From: Phycisphaerae bacterium
Lineage (GTDB): Bacteria; Planctomycetota; Phycisphaerae; UBA1845; UTPLA1
Direction: 5' to 3'
DNA length: 64,000 nt
Assembly: GCA_023150615.1 (NCBI GenBank)
Contig: JAKLKO010000003.1
Coordinates: forward strand, 124,001-188,000
The notes beneath the pieces are model-generated. The model had not been told where the DNA came from. It saw nothing but the letters and a program-made list of their open reading frames with translations, and did no database searches. Made by a program: the position numbers and the translations under genes. Every line of letters starts with the position of its first letter. Position 1 is the stretch's first letter. Below are positions 8,252 through 15,907 of this stretch, piece by piece.

Positions 8252-9259
8252 TTAGTCATCTCCGCCGAGCAGGCCGCCGAGCGCCAGTCCGCCTAGCAGC
8301 GAGCCCTGATCGTCCTTGCGACGGCCGACGGCGTTCGCGAGCACGCGTCCAGCCAGCCGCGAGAACGGCAGCGATTGCAGCCAGACCCGCCCCGGTCCGG
8401 TCAGCGTCGCGATAAACAGTCCTTCGCCGCCGAACAGCGTGTTTTTTATTCCGCCGACGAGCTGGATGTCGTATTCGACGCTCGGTTGCAGTGCGACGAG
8501 ACAGCCGGTGTCGACCTTGATCGTCTCGCCCGCCGCCAGTTCGCGGTGCATCAGTGTCCCTCCGGCGTGGATCAGCGCCACGCCGTCGCCGACGAGCCGC
8601 TGCATGATGAACCCCTCGCCGCCGAAGAGCGCCACGCCGATGCGTTTCTGGAACGCAATGCTGATCTCCACACCGCGCGCCGCGCAAAGGAACGAGTCCT
8701 TCTGGCAGATCAACTCCCCGCCCAATTGATCGAGATGCATCGGCACGATCTTGCCGGGATAGGGCGCGGCGAACGCAATCCGCTCGCGCTGCGAGCCGGC
8801 CGCCTCAAACGTCGTCATGAACAGCGACTCGCCCGTCAGCACGCGCCGCCCGGCCGCCACGAGCTTGTCGAGGAAGCCGGCGTCCTTGTTCGGATCGCCG
8901 AAGACGGTCTGCATTCGGATGCCCGCGCTCTGGTAGAACATCGCCCCGGATTCGGCGATCACCATCTCGCCCGGATCGAGCGTCATCTCGACGTACTGCA
9001 TCTCCTCGCCGACGATCTCGTAATCGATCTCGTCCGCGCGCCGCGAGCGCGGCGGCGTCGGTAGAGTCGCCCCGCCGGTCTGCAAGCGCGACGCGATCCG
9101 CGCGATCCGACGCGCGGCCGTCCAGTCGCTCAAGTCCGGTCCGAACACGAGCGCGTCCGGCCCGCCGACCTTCGGCAGTCGCGCGATCAGCTCGTCCAGC
9201 GTCATCGGCCCGACGGGCTTGCCCTGCTCGGCATAGTACCAGCCGTTTCCGTCGCTCAT
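8252..9259 (-). CDS. AIM24/TIGR00266 family protein with GYF_2 domain
   Basis: The 335-residue protein begins with a GYF_2-type domain (about 6-55: GWYYAEQGKPVGPMTLDEL), followed by an AIM24/TIGR00266 beta-barrel region (about 90-310; MTLDPGEMVIAESGAM, GGEGFIMQRL, GGEGLFIATLTGPG) and a short Gly/Leu-rich tail ending LGGLLGGDD. AIM24 proteins are widespread and poorly understood. The GYF domain may recruit a proline-rich partner. GGAGG eight bases before the ATG at 9259 fixes the start, rather than the longer frame. No signal peptide is evident. Confidence 0.82.
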   Translation of the reverse strand: MSDGNGWYYAEQGKPVGPMTLDELIARLPKVGGPDALVFGPDLSDWTAARRIARIASRLQTGGATLPTPPRSRRADEIDYEIVGEEMQYVEMTLDPGEMVIAESGAMFYQSAGIRMQTVFGDPNKDAGFLDKLVAAGRRVLTGESLFMTTFEAAGSQRERIAFAAPYPGKIVPMHLDQLGGELICQKDSFLCAARGVEISIAFQKRIGVALFGGEGFIMQRLVGDGVALIHAGGTLMHRELAAGETIKVDTGCLVALQPSVEYDIQLVGGIKNTLFGGEGLFIATLTGPGRVWLQSLPFSRLAGRVLANAVGRRKDDQGSLLGGLALGGLLGGDD

Positions 9260-9403
9260 GGGGTCAGCCTCCGCGTTCGGGTCTCGAAATATCCATCGGG
9301 GCAGGATGGTCCGTCGGTCCCGCCGGGTCAAGCGTAACGGTCGACATGGAATCCCCGCCTCGCGCAGCGCGCGAGCTTGCGATGAGGTTCCTCGTGGAAC
9401 AAG

Positions 9404-10024
9404 TTACAGCCCGACCTGCAGACTCTCGCTGCCGCCGCCCAGCCCGCCGATCTCGGTGCCCTCAAGCTCAATCACTTCGCCGCCGACTCCGGTGCTGCCG
9501 GCCGGCGCGAGCATGTTGACGCGGTCGTAGAGCGCTTCGGTGAGCGGCAGCGTCGCCTGCGACGGGACGCGTGCGCGGAGGACGCCGTTGGCGACGTTGT
9601 ACCAGAACGGCGCGTTCGAACCGGTCAGCGCCTTCTGCGCCGGATCGAGCGCGCCTTGCGTATTCGCGACCTGCACGGTGCCGCTCGTCACGCCGAACGG
9701 GTCGATCGGGTTGGGCGGGATCTTGTTCCCCACGAACCAGCTTCCGAGGATCTGCGGCGGGTAGTTCGGCCGCGTGTAGCGCAAGCGATACAGATCGATC
9801 GCCGTGCGCATCGTTCGCAGCGTGTTCTGCGTGGCGACGATCTTCGCCTCGAGGCTTTCGTTGTCGATGTACGGCACCGCCAGCCCGGCGAGGATGCCGA
9901 GAATCACCACGACGATCAGCAACTCGACGAGGGTGTACGCGGTCGATCGCGCGGCGTTTCGGCTACGAAGCACGGGTATTCCCCAACATTTCCCCGCTCC
10001 CTTATCGGCACGGACGCCGCGCAT
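9404..10024 (-). CDS. Type IV pilin-like / type II secretion pseudopilin
   Basis: The protein has the class III signal of pilins: a basic leader followed by A-YTLVELLIVVVILGILA, with the conserved Glu at +5 of the hydrophobic helix. The residue before the cleavage site is Ala instead of the usual Gly. The C-terminal part (about 150 residues) is a globular domain lacking clear cysteines. The given start gives a 28-residue leader; an in-frame GTG at 9973, with GGGGA about six bases upstream, would give a shorter one. It probably assembles in a pseudopilus. No assembly genes are nearby, so it is an orphan component. Confidence 0.75.
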   Translation of the reverse strand: MRGVRADKGAGKCWGIPVLRSRNAARSTAYTLVELLIVVVILGILAGLAVPYIDNESLEAKIVATQNTLRTMRTAIDLYRLRYTRPNYPPQILGSWFVGNKIPPNPIDPFGVTSGTVQVANTQGALDPAQKALTGSNAPFWYNVANGVLRARVPSQATLPLTEALYDRVNMLAPAGSTGVGGEVIELEGTEIGGLGGGSESLQVGL

Positions 10025-10116
10025 CCTCTGCGAACATTTCGACGCCCGGGGCCCTCGGTCCGCTTCAGCGCAGACTTATCGGCCCGGGCGGACTGCCGCG
10101 CGGAGCGCACGGCGCG

Positions 10117-10122
10117 TAGAAT
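10117..10122 (+). promoter_or_regulatory. -10 element, leaderless start of acyltransferase
   Basis: TAGAAT ends eight bases before the ATG at 10131. With no Shine-Dalgarno sequence between, the transcript would begin at or next to the start codon. The -35 region is weak. Confidence 0.45.
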
Positions 10123-10130
10123 CGCGGCCC

Positions 10131-11123
10131 ATGTCGCCCCGACGACGCGGGCTCGATTACCTCGTGTACGTGGCCGTCCGGCTCGCCACGATGGTCTTCC
10201 ACGCCTTCCCCATCAACGCCAACCTCCGCACCGCGCAGCTCCTCGGCGCCGTCTGGTACCACATGCCGCGCTGGATCCCCCTGGTCGGCCGCGCCCTCGG
10301 CAAGCATCGCGAGCGCGGCGAGTCCAACATCCGCTTGGCCATGCCCGAGCTGCCGGATTCCGAGGTCCGCCGCATCTGCCTCGCCTCCATGCAATCCCTC
10401 GCCATGCTCGCCATCGAGGTCCTCTTTACGCCGCGGCTGATTACGCCCTGGACCTGGCCACGATACGTCCGGCTGAAGAACCTCCAGCCCGTGCTGCGGC
10501 TCCTCCTCGAACGCCCGGGCTGCATCATGGTCACGGCGCACTACGGCAACTGGGAGCTGCTCGGGTTCATGCTGGCGACGCTCGGCTTCGAGCCGGTCGC
10601 CGTGATGCGACCGTTCGACAACGAGTACCTCAACGACTACCTGATGGCGCAGCGCGAGCCGAGCGGCATTCAGTTGCTCTACAAGAAAGGCGCGTCGCGC
10701 TCGATGAGCGACGTGCTCGAAACACGGCAGGCCCTGTGCTTCATCGGCGACCAGAACGCCGGCTCGAAGGGCATGTTCGTCGACTTCTTCGGCCGTAAGG
10801 CGTCGACCTACAAGTCGATCGGGCTGCTCGCGATCCAGCATCGCGTGCCGATCATCGTCGGGTATGCGCGGCGGCTCGGGCCGCGTTTCGAGTACGAGAT
10901 GAGCGTCAACCGCATCATCGAACCGCACGAGTGGGAAGGGCGCGACGACGAGCTGCGCTGGATCACGCAGGAGTTTTCCAGCGCCGTCGAGGCGTTCATC
11001 CGCGAAGCGCCCGAGCAGTACCTCTGGCTGCATCGCCGATGGAAATCGCGGCCGAAGGAGGAGCTGGCCGCCGCGAGCGCCGAACCGCTCGCCACCGCGT
11101 CCGCGCCCGGTTCCGCGACGTAG
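10131..11123 (+). CDS. LpxL/HtrB-type lipid acyltransferase
   Basis: The 330-residue protein matches the lysophospholipid/Kdo-lipid A acyltransferase family. The catalytic HX4E motif is in TAHYGNWE (H137, E142), followed by conserved blocks MRPFDNEYLN and FIGDQNAGSKGMFVDFFG. A hydrophobic N-terminal stretch should associate it with the inner membrane. It probably adds a secondary acyl chain to a lipid A-like molecule, consistent with an outer membrane, but related enzymes make other lipids. The ATG sits eight bases after a TAGAAT -10 element, suggesting a leaderless mRNA. The gene lies alone, divergent from the pseudopilin. Confidence 0.85.
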   Translation: MSPRRRGLDYLVYVAVRLATMVFHAFPINANLRTAQLLGAVWYHMPRWIPLVGRALGKHRERGESNIRLAMPELPDSEVRRICLASMQSLAMLAIEVLFTPRLITPWTWPRYVRLKNLQPVLRLLLERPGCIMVTAHYGNWELLGFMLATLGFEPVAVMRPFDNEYLNDYLMAQREPSGIQLLYKKGASRSMSDVLETRQALCFIGDQNAGSKGMFVDFFGRKASTYKSIGLLAIQHRVPIIVGYARRLGPRFEYEMSVNRIIEPHEWEGRDDELRWITQEFSSAVEAFIREAPEQYLWLHRRWKSRPKEELAAASAEPLATASAPGSAT

Positions 11124-11160
11124 GCCGTCGCGCGGCCCGCGACAATCCGTGCCGATCGAC

Positions 11161-11166
11161 TATCAT
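11161..11166 (+). promoter_or_regulatory. Candidate -10 element for TPR-YggX gene
   Basis: TATCAT at 11161-11166 would start transcription near 11173, some 30 bases before the ATG and 18 before the AAGGAGG ribosome-binding site (11191-11197). The -35 is not convincing. Confidence 0.3.
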
Positions 11167-11202
11167 ACGACGCGCGCCGTATCGCCGCGCAAGGAGGACT
11201 TG

Positions 11203-11814
11203 ATGACGCCCGACGAACGCATCGCGCAGTTCAAGACGCTCGTCGACCAGAACCCGAACGACGAGATGGCCCAGTTCAGCCTCGGCAGCGCGTACTTCGA
11301 AGCGCGACGGTATTCGGACGCCGGCCCGTGCTTCCAGCGCGTGCTCGCGCTCAACCCGAATCACTCCATGGCAATCCTCATGCTCGGTCGCACACAGATC
11401 GAGACCGGCCACCCCGACCTTGCGAAGGAGACGCTGACGAACGGCTACCGCGTCGCGCATCGCCGCGGCGAGCTGAAGCCGCGCAACGAGATGGGCGAAC
11501 TGCTCCAGTCGCTCGGCGCGGCCCTGCCGAGCGTCGACGAGCCGCGCGCGGCGGCCGGAGCGATTGCAGGCAAGGGCGGCGAGGGCGGCTTCACGTGTTC
11601 GCGTTGCGGCGGGAGCGGGCCGCGTCTGGCAGAGCGGCCGTTCAAGGGCCCGCTGGGGGAAAAGGTGCTGGCAAACGTGTGCACGGCGTGCTGGCAGGAG
11701 TGGATCCGGATGGGCACAAAGGTGATTAATGAGCTGCGCCTGCCGATGTACGATCCCGCGGCGCAGGAACAGTTCGACCACTACATGAAGGACTTTCTGA
11801 GTCTGCCGGATTGA
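11203..11814 (+). CDS. TPR protein fused to Fe(2+)-trafficking (YggX-like) domain
   Basis: The 203-residue protein carries TPR-like helices at about 1-85 and a C-terminal region (about 130-203) clearly resembling YggX, the small protein linked to iron trafficking and protection of Fe-S clusters: PFKGPLGEKVLANVC, WQEWIRMGTKVINELRL and DPAAQEQFDHYMKDFL follow the YggX pattern. Unlike YggX it has two CxxC pairs, C132/C135 and C160/C163, which could bind a metal. AAGGAGG five bases before the ATG fixes the start. It is cytoplasmic. The iron role is inferred from the family; the fusion is unusual. Confidence 0.75.
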   Translation: MTPDERIAQFKTLVDQNPNDEMAQFSLGSAYFEARRYSDAGPCFQRVLALNPNHSMAILMLGRTQIETGHPDLAKETLTNGYRVAHRRGELKPRNEMGELLQSLGAALPSVDEPRAAAGAIAGKGGEGGFTCSRCGGSGPRLAERPFKGPLGEKVLANVCTACWQEWIRMGTKVINELRLPMYDPAAQEQFDHYMKDFLSLPD

Positions 11815-11908
11815 CGTGGCGCTCGATCGTCCAACACGTCCGTTAGCGACAAGCGTCGCCGGTCCCTTCCGACGGTCAGGGCGCCGCTGTCCGGACTGAC
11901 GACGTGCG

Positions 11909-12517
11909 TCAATCACGACTGAGTCTGCGGATCGATTCGCGCAGCGCGCGAAGCCCGCGCGCCGCGAGCATCTGCACCGCGTCGGAGGAGCGGCCCATCT
12001 CTTCTGCCGCGTCCTTGAGCGATCGACCGCGCAGATAACGCAACTCCACCGCGGTGCGCTGATCGGGCGTCAGCGTCGCCAGGGCCGCCATCACAATCGC
12101 CTCGGACTCGCGGCGCGCCACGATGCGACTGGGAGTCACGCTGTCCAGCCCGCCGCGCCGCGCGAGCATCGCATAGCGCGACACGCTCGACGGCGGAGCG
12201 GCTTCACGATTTACGTCGCGCGCTGCGGCGTGGTAGAAGCGCCGGGCATCGACCAGCTTGGACTCGAGGATCCGCCGCAGCCAACCGAAAAACGACTCCG
12301 CCCCGCCGTCGCGGAACTGGCCCATCCGCCCACAGACGTCGACGTAGACCTGCTGCAACACATCGTCCGGATCGATTTTTCCCGCCAGTTCCGGCCCGAG
12401 TTTCCGGCACGCCAGGGCGCGAAGCCGTGCGTGGTACAGGACGATCAGCTTCTGCAGCGCCCGCGTGTCGCCGGCGCGCGCCTCGGCCATCCACTCGTCG
12501 ATCCGGGAATCCGACAT
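11909..12517 (-). CDS. ECF-type RNA polymerase sigma factor
   Basis: This 202-residue protein has sigma region 2 (about 20-95; DPDDVLQQVYVDVCGRMGQF) and region 4 (about 135-195; LTPDQRTAVELRYLRGRSLK with a helix-turn-helix). It resembles planctomycete ECF factors paired with Ser/Thr kinases. A kinase gene starts 84 bases away, divergently. The ATG is nine bases from a TAGAAT -10 and has no Shine-Dalgarno sequence, so its mRNA may be leaderless. No anti-sigma factor gene is adjacent; control by the neighbouring kinase is plausible but inferred. Confidence 0.88.
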   Translation of the reverse strand: MSDSRIDEWMAEARAGDTRALQKLIVLYHARLRALACRKLGPELAGKIDPDDVLQQVYVDVCGRMGQFRDGGAESFFGWLRRILESKLVDARRFYHAAARDVNREAAPPSSVSRYAMLARRGGLDSVTPSRIVARRESEAIVMAALATLTPDQRTAVELRYLRGRSLKDAAEEMGRSSDAVQMLAARGLRALRESIRRLSRD

Positions 12518-12526
12518 CGACCGCCA

Positions 12527-12563
12527 ATTCTACCCGGTCCAAACCGCCGCCCGCCCGTACAAT
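12527..12563. promoter_or_regulatory. Divergent promoter region, sigma and kinase genes
   Basis: Two -10-like elements face away from each other: TAGAAT on the minus strand (12532-12527), nine bases before the sigma-factor ATG, and TACAAT on the plus strand (12558-12563), about 37 bases before the kinase ATG. The -35 regions would overlap, so the two genes could be co-regulated or compete. Confidence 0.4.
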
Positions 12564-12600
12564 GCGCGATGGTGCAGCGTCTGCGCGCTGGGCCACGTCC

Positions 12601-15600
12601 ATGCAGCCGCCGCCGTCCGAGTCCGACGCCGACCAGCGCCTCGTCGAGGCGATTGACGGCTACCTCGCCGCGATCGCCGATGGGCAGGGCGTCACTGTCG
12701 AGCAATGGGCCGAGCGCTATCCCGACATCGCAACGGAACTGCGTGATTGCCTCGCCGCGCTGACACTCCTGCGTCACGAGGCAACGACGTCCGCCGCGCC
12801 GATCCGACCGCTGACCGGATACACGGTGCTGGAGGAGATCGGACGCGGCGGCATGGGCGTCGTCCACCGGGCCATACAGCGAACCACCGGACGCATCGTC
12901 GCGGTGAAGTTTCTCTCCGACGATGCCGTCGCCTCTCCCACGGCGCGGCGTCGATTCGAGCGCGAGATCGAGCTGGCGGCCGGACTCGATCACCCGGGCA
13001 TCGTGCGGATCATCGAGGGAGGTGAGTCGGATGGCCGAATGTACTACGCGATGGACTTCATCCGCGGCCAGCCGCTCGGGAAGTACGTGAGCGGCAACGC
13101 GCTGGACATTGAACAGAAACTCGGGCTCTTCCTCCAGACCGTGGAGGCCGTTCAGTACGCCCATCAGCACGGCGTCATCCACCGCGACCTCAAGCCCGGA
13201 AACGTCATGGTCAATGAGAGCGGCCAGGTGCGCATCCTCGACTTCGGACTGGCGCGCGCGCTCGTTGCACCGCCGTCCGATGTCCTGGCCACTCGACCGG
13301 GCCAGATCCTCGGAACGCTGCCATACGCATCGCCCGAGCAGTGCAGCGCCGGGCAGACCGATGTGCGCACGGACATCTACGCGCTTGGCGTGATCCTCTA
13401 TGAACTGCTGGTGGAACGCCTTCCTTACGATACGAGCGGGAGCCTTGACACAGCGCTGCACCATATCGTTCACACGATTCCGCCACGCCCGTCGAGTTTC
13501 ACTCGCCGCATCGGCGCGGATCTCGATGCCATCGTGCTCCGCGCGCTCGAAAAATCGCCGAACCGCCGCTACCACTCCGCCGCCGCGCTGGCTGAAGACG
13601 TCCGATGCTACCTTCGCGGCGAACCCGTCGAGGCCAACCGATCTGCGGCCTTCTATCTGCTCCGTAAGGCGTACGCACGTCACCGTCGGCAGGTGCAGCT
13701 CACGGCCGCCGGACTGGCCGCCACGCTTGTCGTCTCCATCACCATCGCCGTTCTCTACGTTCAGGTTCGCCGGGAGCGCAACGCCGTCGCGGCGCAACTG
13801 CACCTGACCGAACTTCGCCGCGGCATTGCCCACCTCGCGGCCGGTCATGACGCACTGGCCGAGGACTTGCTGCGGCGCGCCTATCGTTCGCAGCCCGACC
13901 GCGCGGCTCACTGGTCCTTGCTCAGCTATTACGTTCGAAACCCGCTTGTGATGCGCGCCGCTCAATGCGGATGGGTGACCGCGGTTTTCTGGTCGGGTGA
14001 TGGCAGGACGATCGCGCTCGGAAACCTGGACGGGACCGTTCTGTTGATCGGAAGGGATGGTGCGCGAACGCTCGAGTTCCACGCGCATGCTGGCGCCGTG
14101 TCGGAACTGGCGCTCACCGCCGAGGGTAACGAGTTGATCACGGGCGGCGCCGATGGCCGCGTTCGCGCGTGGACGCTCCGCGATCCACCCAGCGCCGTCG
14201 ATTGGCGCGAACATGCCGGCGGCGTGACCGCGATCCGACCGGCGCGCTCCGAGGACATTCTCCTCACCGCCGGACTCGATGGCCGCCTCCGCGAGTGGCG
14301 ACGCGAAAACGGTACCTGGCGTTTGAACGCGGAGTCGCGCGTAGATACTCCGGTCCATGCCGCGGACCTCTCCCGCGACGGCCAGGTCATCGCGTACGCC
14401 ACACCGTCGCCGGCAGTCGTCATCCGCACCGCTTCCGGGCGGCCGATCTCGACACTCACGGGATTCGACAAGTCGGTCGACGCGGTTGCCTTATCGCGTG
14501 ACGGCCGCCTGGCGGCCACGACCAGTGCCACCAAGGTCTCGCTCTGGGATGCGCGGACCGGCCGGCGAATCTGGACCAACGACGCCGGCCTGTCAGAGCC
14601 GCGGCCGACGCGGCTCTGGGACCTGCCGGCCGAAGCGGGTCCGAACACGCCCCACGTCTGCTGGCGTCCGTCGCTGGAATTCTCGGATGACGGAGCATTG
14701 CTCGTCTCGACCGGATGGGACGCCCATCTTCGGGTATGGAATGTCCTGGTCGGCCACGCGCCGATGGAACTCCGGGCGCACGAGACCGCGATCTACGATG
14801 CCGCCTTCGCGCCGAATACACACACCGTCGCTACCGGTTCGATCGGAACACTGCGCATCTGGGAGATCGACCGGCATCCCGCACGCATGACGCTCCCCCT
14901 TGCGGCCGGAACGGAGCGGGCGTGCGTCGGCATCGCGGGCAACACGATCATCTGGGGGGGCGAGCCGGACGGCAGTGTTCATGTTCGACGACTGACCGAC
15001 GGCGATGGTTCTCCAGAACACTGGCGTGCGGCGCAGACTGCGATCACCGCGCTTTCGATCAGCGCCGACGGGAAGCGGGTTGCAACGTCCACACGCGCTG
15101 GAGACTTGACTCTCTGGAACGGGGCGAACCATGCCCGTCTCGGATCGTGGTCAGCCGGAGGCGAGATCGCGGCGCTGACCATCGCGCCGGACGGCAGCCG
15201 TATCGCCGCCGCGGGCGTTGACGGCACCGTGCGTATCCATCGGGCCGATGAGGATCGGCACGTGTTGGGTTGGCACGCCCATCCGGGCGCGATCCTGGCG
15301 ATCGCATTCTCGCCGGATGGACGGCGGCTACTCACCGGCGGAACGGACTGGCGGGCCCGGTTCTGGGACGCCGCGACCGGGGCGTGCATCGCCACCTGGA
15401 CGGATCGTGAGTGGGTCAACAGCGTCGCATTCTCGCCCGATGGCCTTCGGGCCGCGATCGCGGGCGCCTCGCTGACCATCCACATGGGCCCCGTCGGCGA
15501 TGCGCCCGATCGTCGCATTCCGAGCGCGCATGCTCATTGGATCACCGCCATCCAGTTCCTCGACGAGGGTCGTGTGCTGGCCTCGGGTGGCAATGACAAC

Positions 15601-15783
15601 GCCCTGCGATTCTGGGACGCCCAGACCCTGACCGAGTTGGCGACGCTGCCGAGCACGGGCGGCGCTGTTCAGTGCCTTTCGGCCTCGCGCGATGGGCGCT
15701 TCCTCGCCATCGGGACGGCACAGGGCATTCAGATCGTCGATCTTGGATTCGCGGCCGACGCCGTCCGACGATGCGCTGAGTAA
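12601..15783 (+). CDS. Membrane Ser/Thr protein kinase with WD40 repeats
   Basis: The 1060-residue protein has a PknB-type kinase domain at about 74-345: GRGGMG (81-86), Lys103, HRDLKPGN with catalytic Asp196, DFGLA with Asp214, and the PYASPEQ activation-segment motif. A transmembrane helix follows at about 365-390 (LAATLVVSITIAVLY). The remaining 660 residues hold many WD40-like repeats with recurring SPDGRRL and WDA patterns, predicted to form propellers outside the cytoplasm. Residues 1-70 are a helical segment (EAIDGYLAAI). It probably senses a ligand or assembles partners. Its divergent neighbour is an ECF sigma factor, the likely regulatory partner. Confidence 0.9.
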   Translation: MQPPPSESDADQRLVEAIDGYLAAIADGQGVTVEQWAERYPDIATELRDCLAALTLLRHEATTSAAPIRPLTGYTVLEEIGRGGMGVVHRAIQRTTGRIVAVKFLSDDAVASPTARRRFEREIELAAGLDHPGIVRIIEGGESDGRMYYAMDFIRGQPLGKYVSGNALDIEQKLGLFLQTVEAVQYAHQHGVIHRDLKPGNVMVNESGQVRILDFGLARALVAPPSDVLATRPGQILGTLPYASPEQCSAGQTDVRTDIYALGVILYELLVERLPYDTSGSLDTALHHIVHTIPPRPSSFTRRIGADLDAIVLRALEKSPNRRYHSAAALAEDVRCYLRGEPVEANRSAAFYLLRKAYARHRRQVQLTAAGLAATLVVSITIAVLYVQVRRERNAVAAQLHLTELRRGIAHLAAGHDALAEDLLRRAYRSQPDRAAHWSLLSYYVRNPLVMRAAQCGWVTAVFWSGDGRTIALGNLDGTVLLIGRDGARTLEFHAHAGAVSELALTAEGNELITGGADGRVRAWTLRDPPSAVDWREHAGGVTAIRPARSEDILLTAGLDGRLREWRRENGTWRLNAESRVDTPVHAADLSRDGQVIAYATPSPAVVIRTASGRPISTLTGFDKSVDAVALSRDGRLAATTSATKVSLWDARTGRRIWTNDAGLSEPRPTRLWDLPAEAGPNTPHVCWRPSLEFSDDGALLVSTGWDAHLRVWNVLVGHAPMELRAHETAIYDAAFAPNTHTVATGSIGTLRIWEIDRHPARMTLPLAAGTERACVGIAGNTIIWGGEPDGSVHVRRLTDGDGSPEHWRAAQTAITALSISADGKRVATSTRAGDLTLWNGANHARLGSWSAGGEIAALTIAPDGSRIAAAGVDGTVRIHRADEDRHVLGWHAHPGAILAIAFSPDGRRLLTGGTDWRARFWDAATGACIATWTDREWVNSVAFSPDGLRAAIAGASLTIHMGPVGDAPDRRIPSAHAHWITAIQFLDEGRVLASGGNDNALRFWDAQTLTELATLPSTGGAVQCLSASRDGRFLAIGTAQGIQIVDLGFAADAVRRCAE

Positions 15784-15907
15784 CCCGTTCCGATTTTCCT
15801 CGTGGGTTCGGCACACGCGCACACGGTTGAACCGTATGGACGAGAGGAGCGAGGAGGCCCGCCACGGCGGGTGTCCGCCCGGCGGGAGTTCATGAAAGGA
15901 GCCCGCA

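Noticed and set aside
12445..14358. 637-residue minus-strand frame inside the WD40 kinase gene
   Set aside because: It overlaps the kinase domain antisense; the kinase motifs decide the coding strand.
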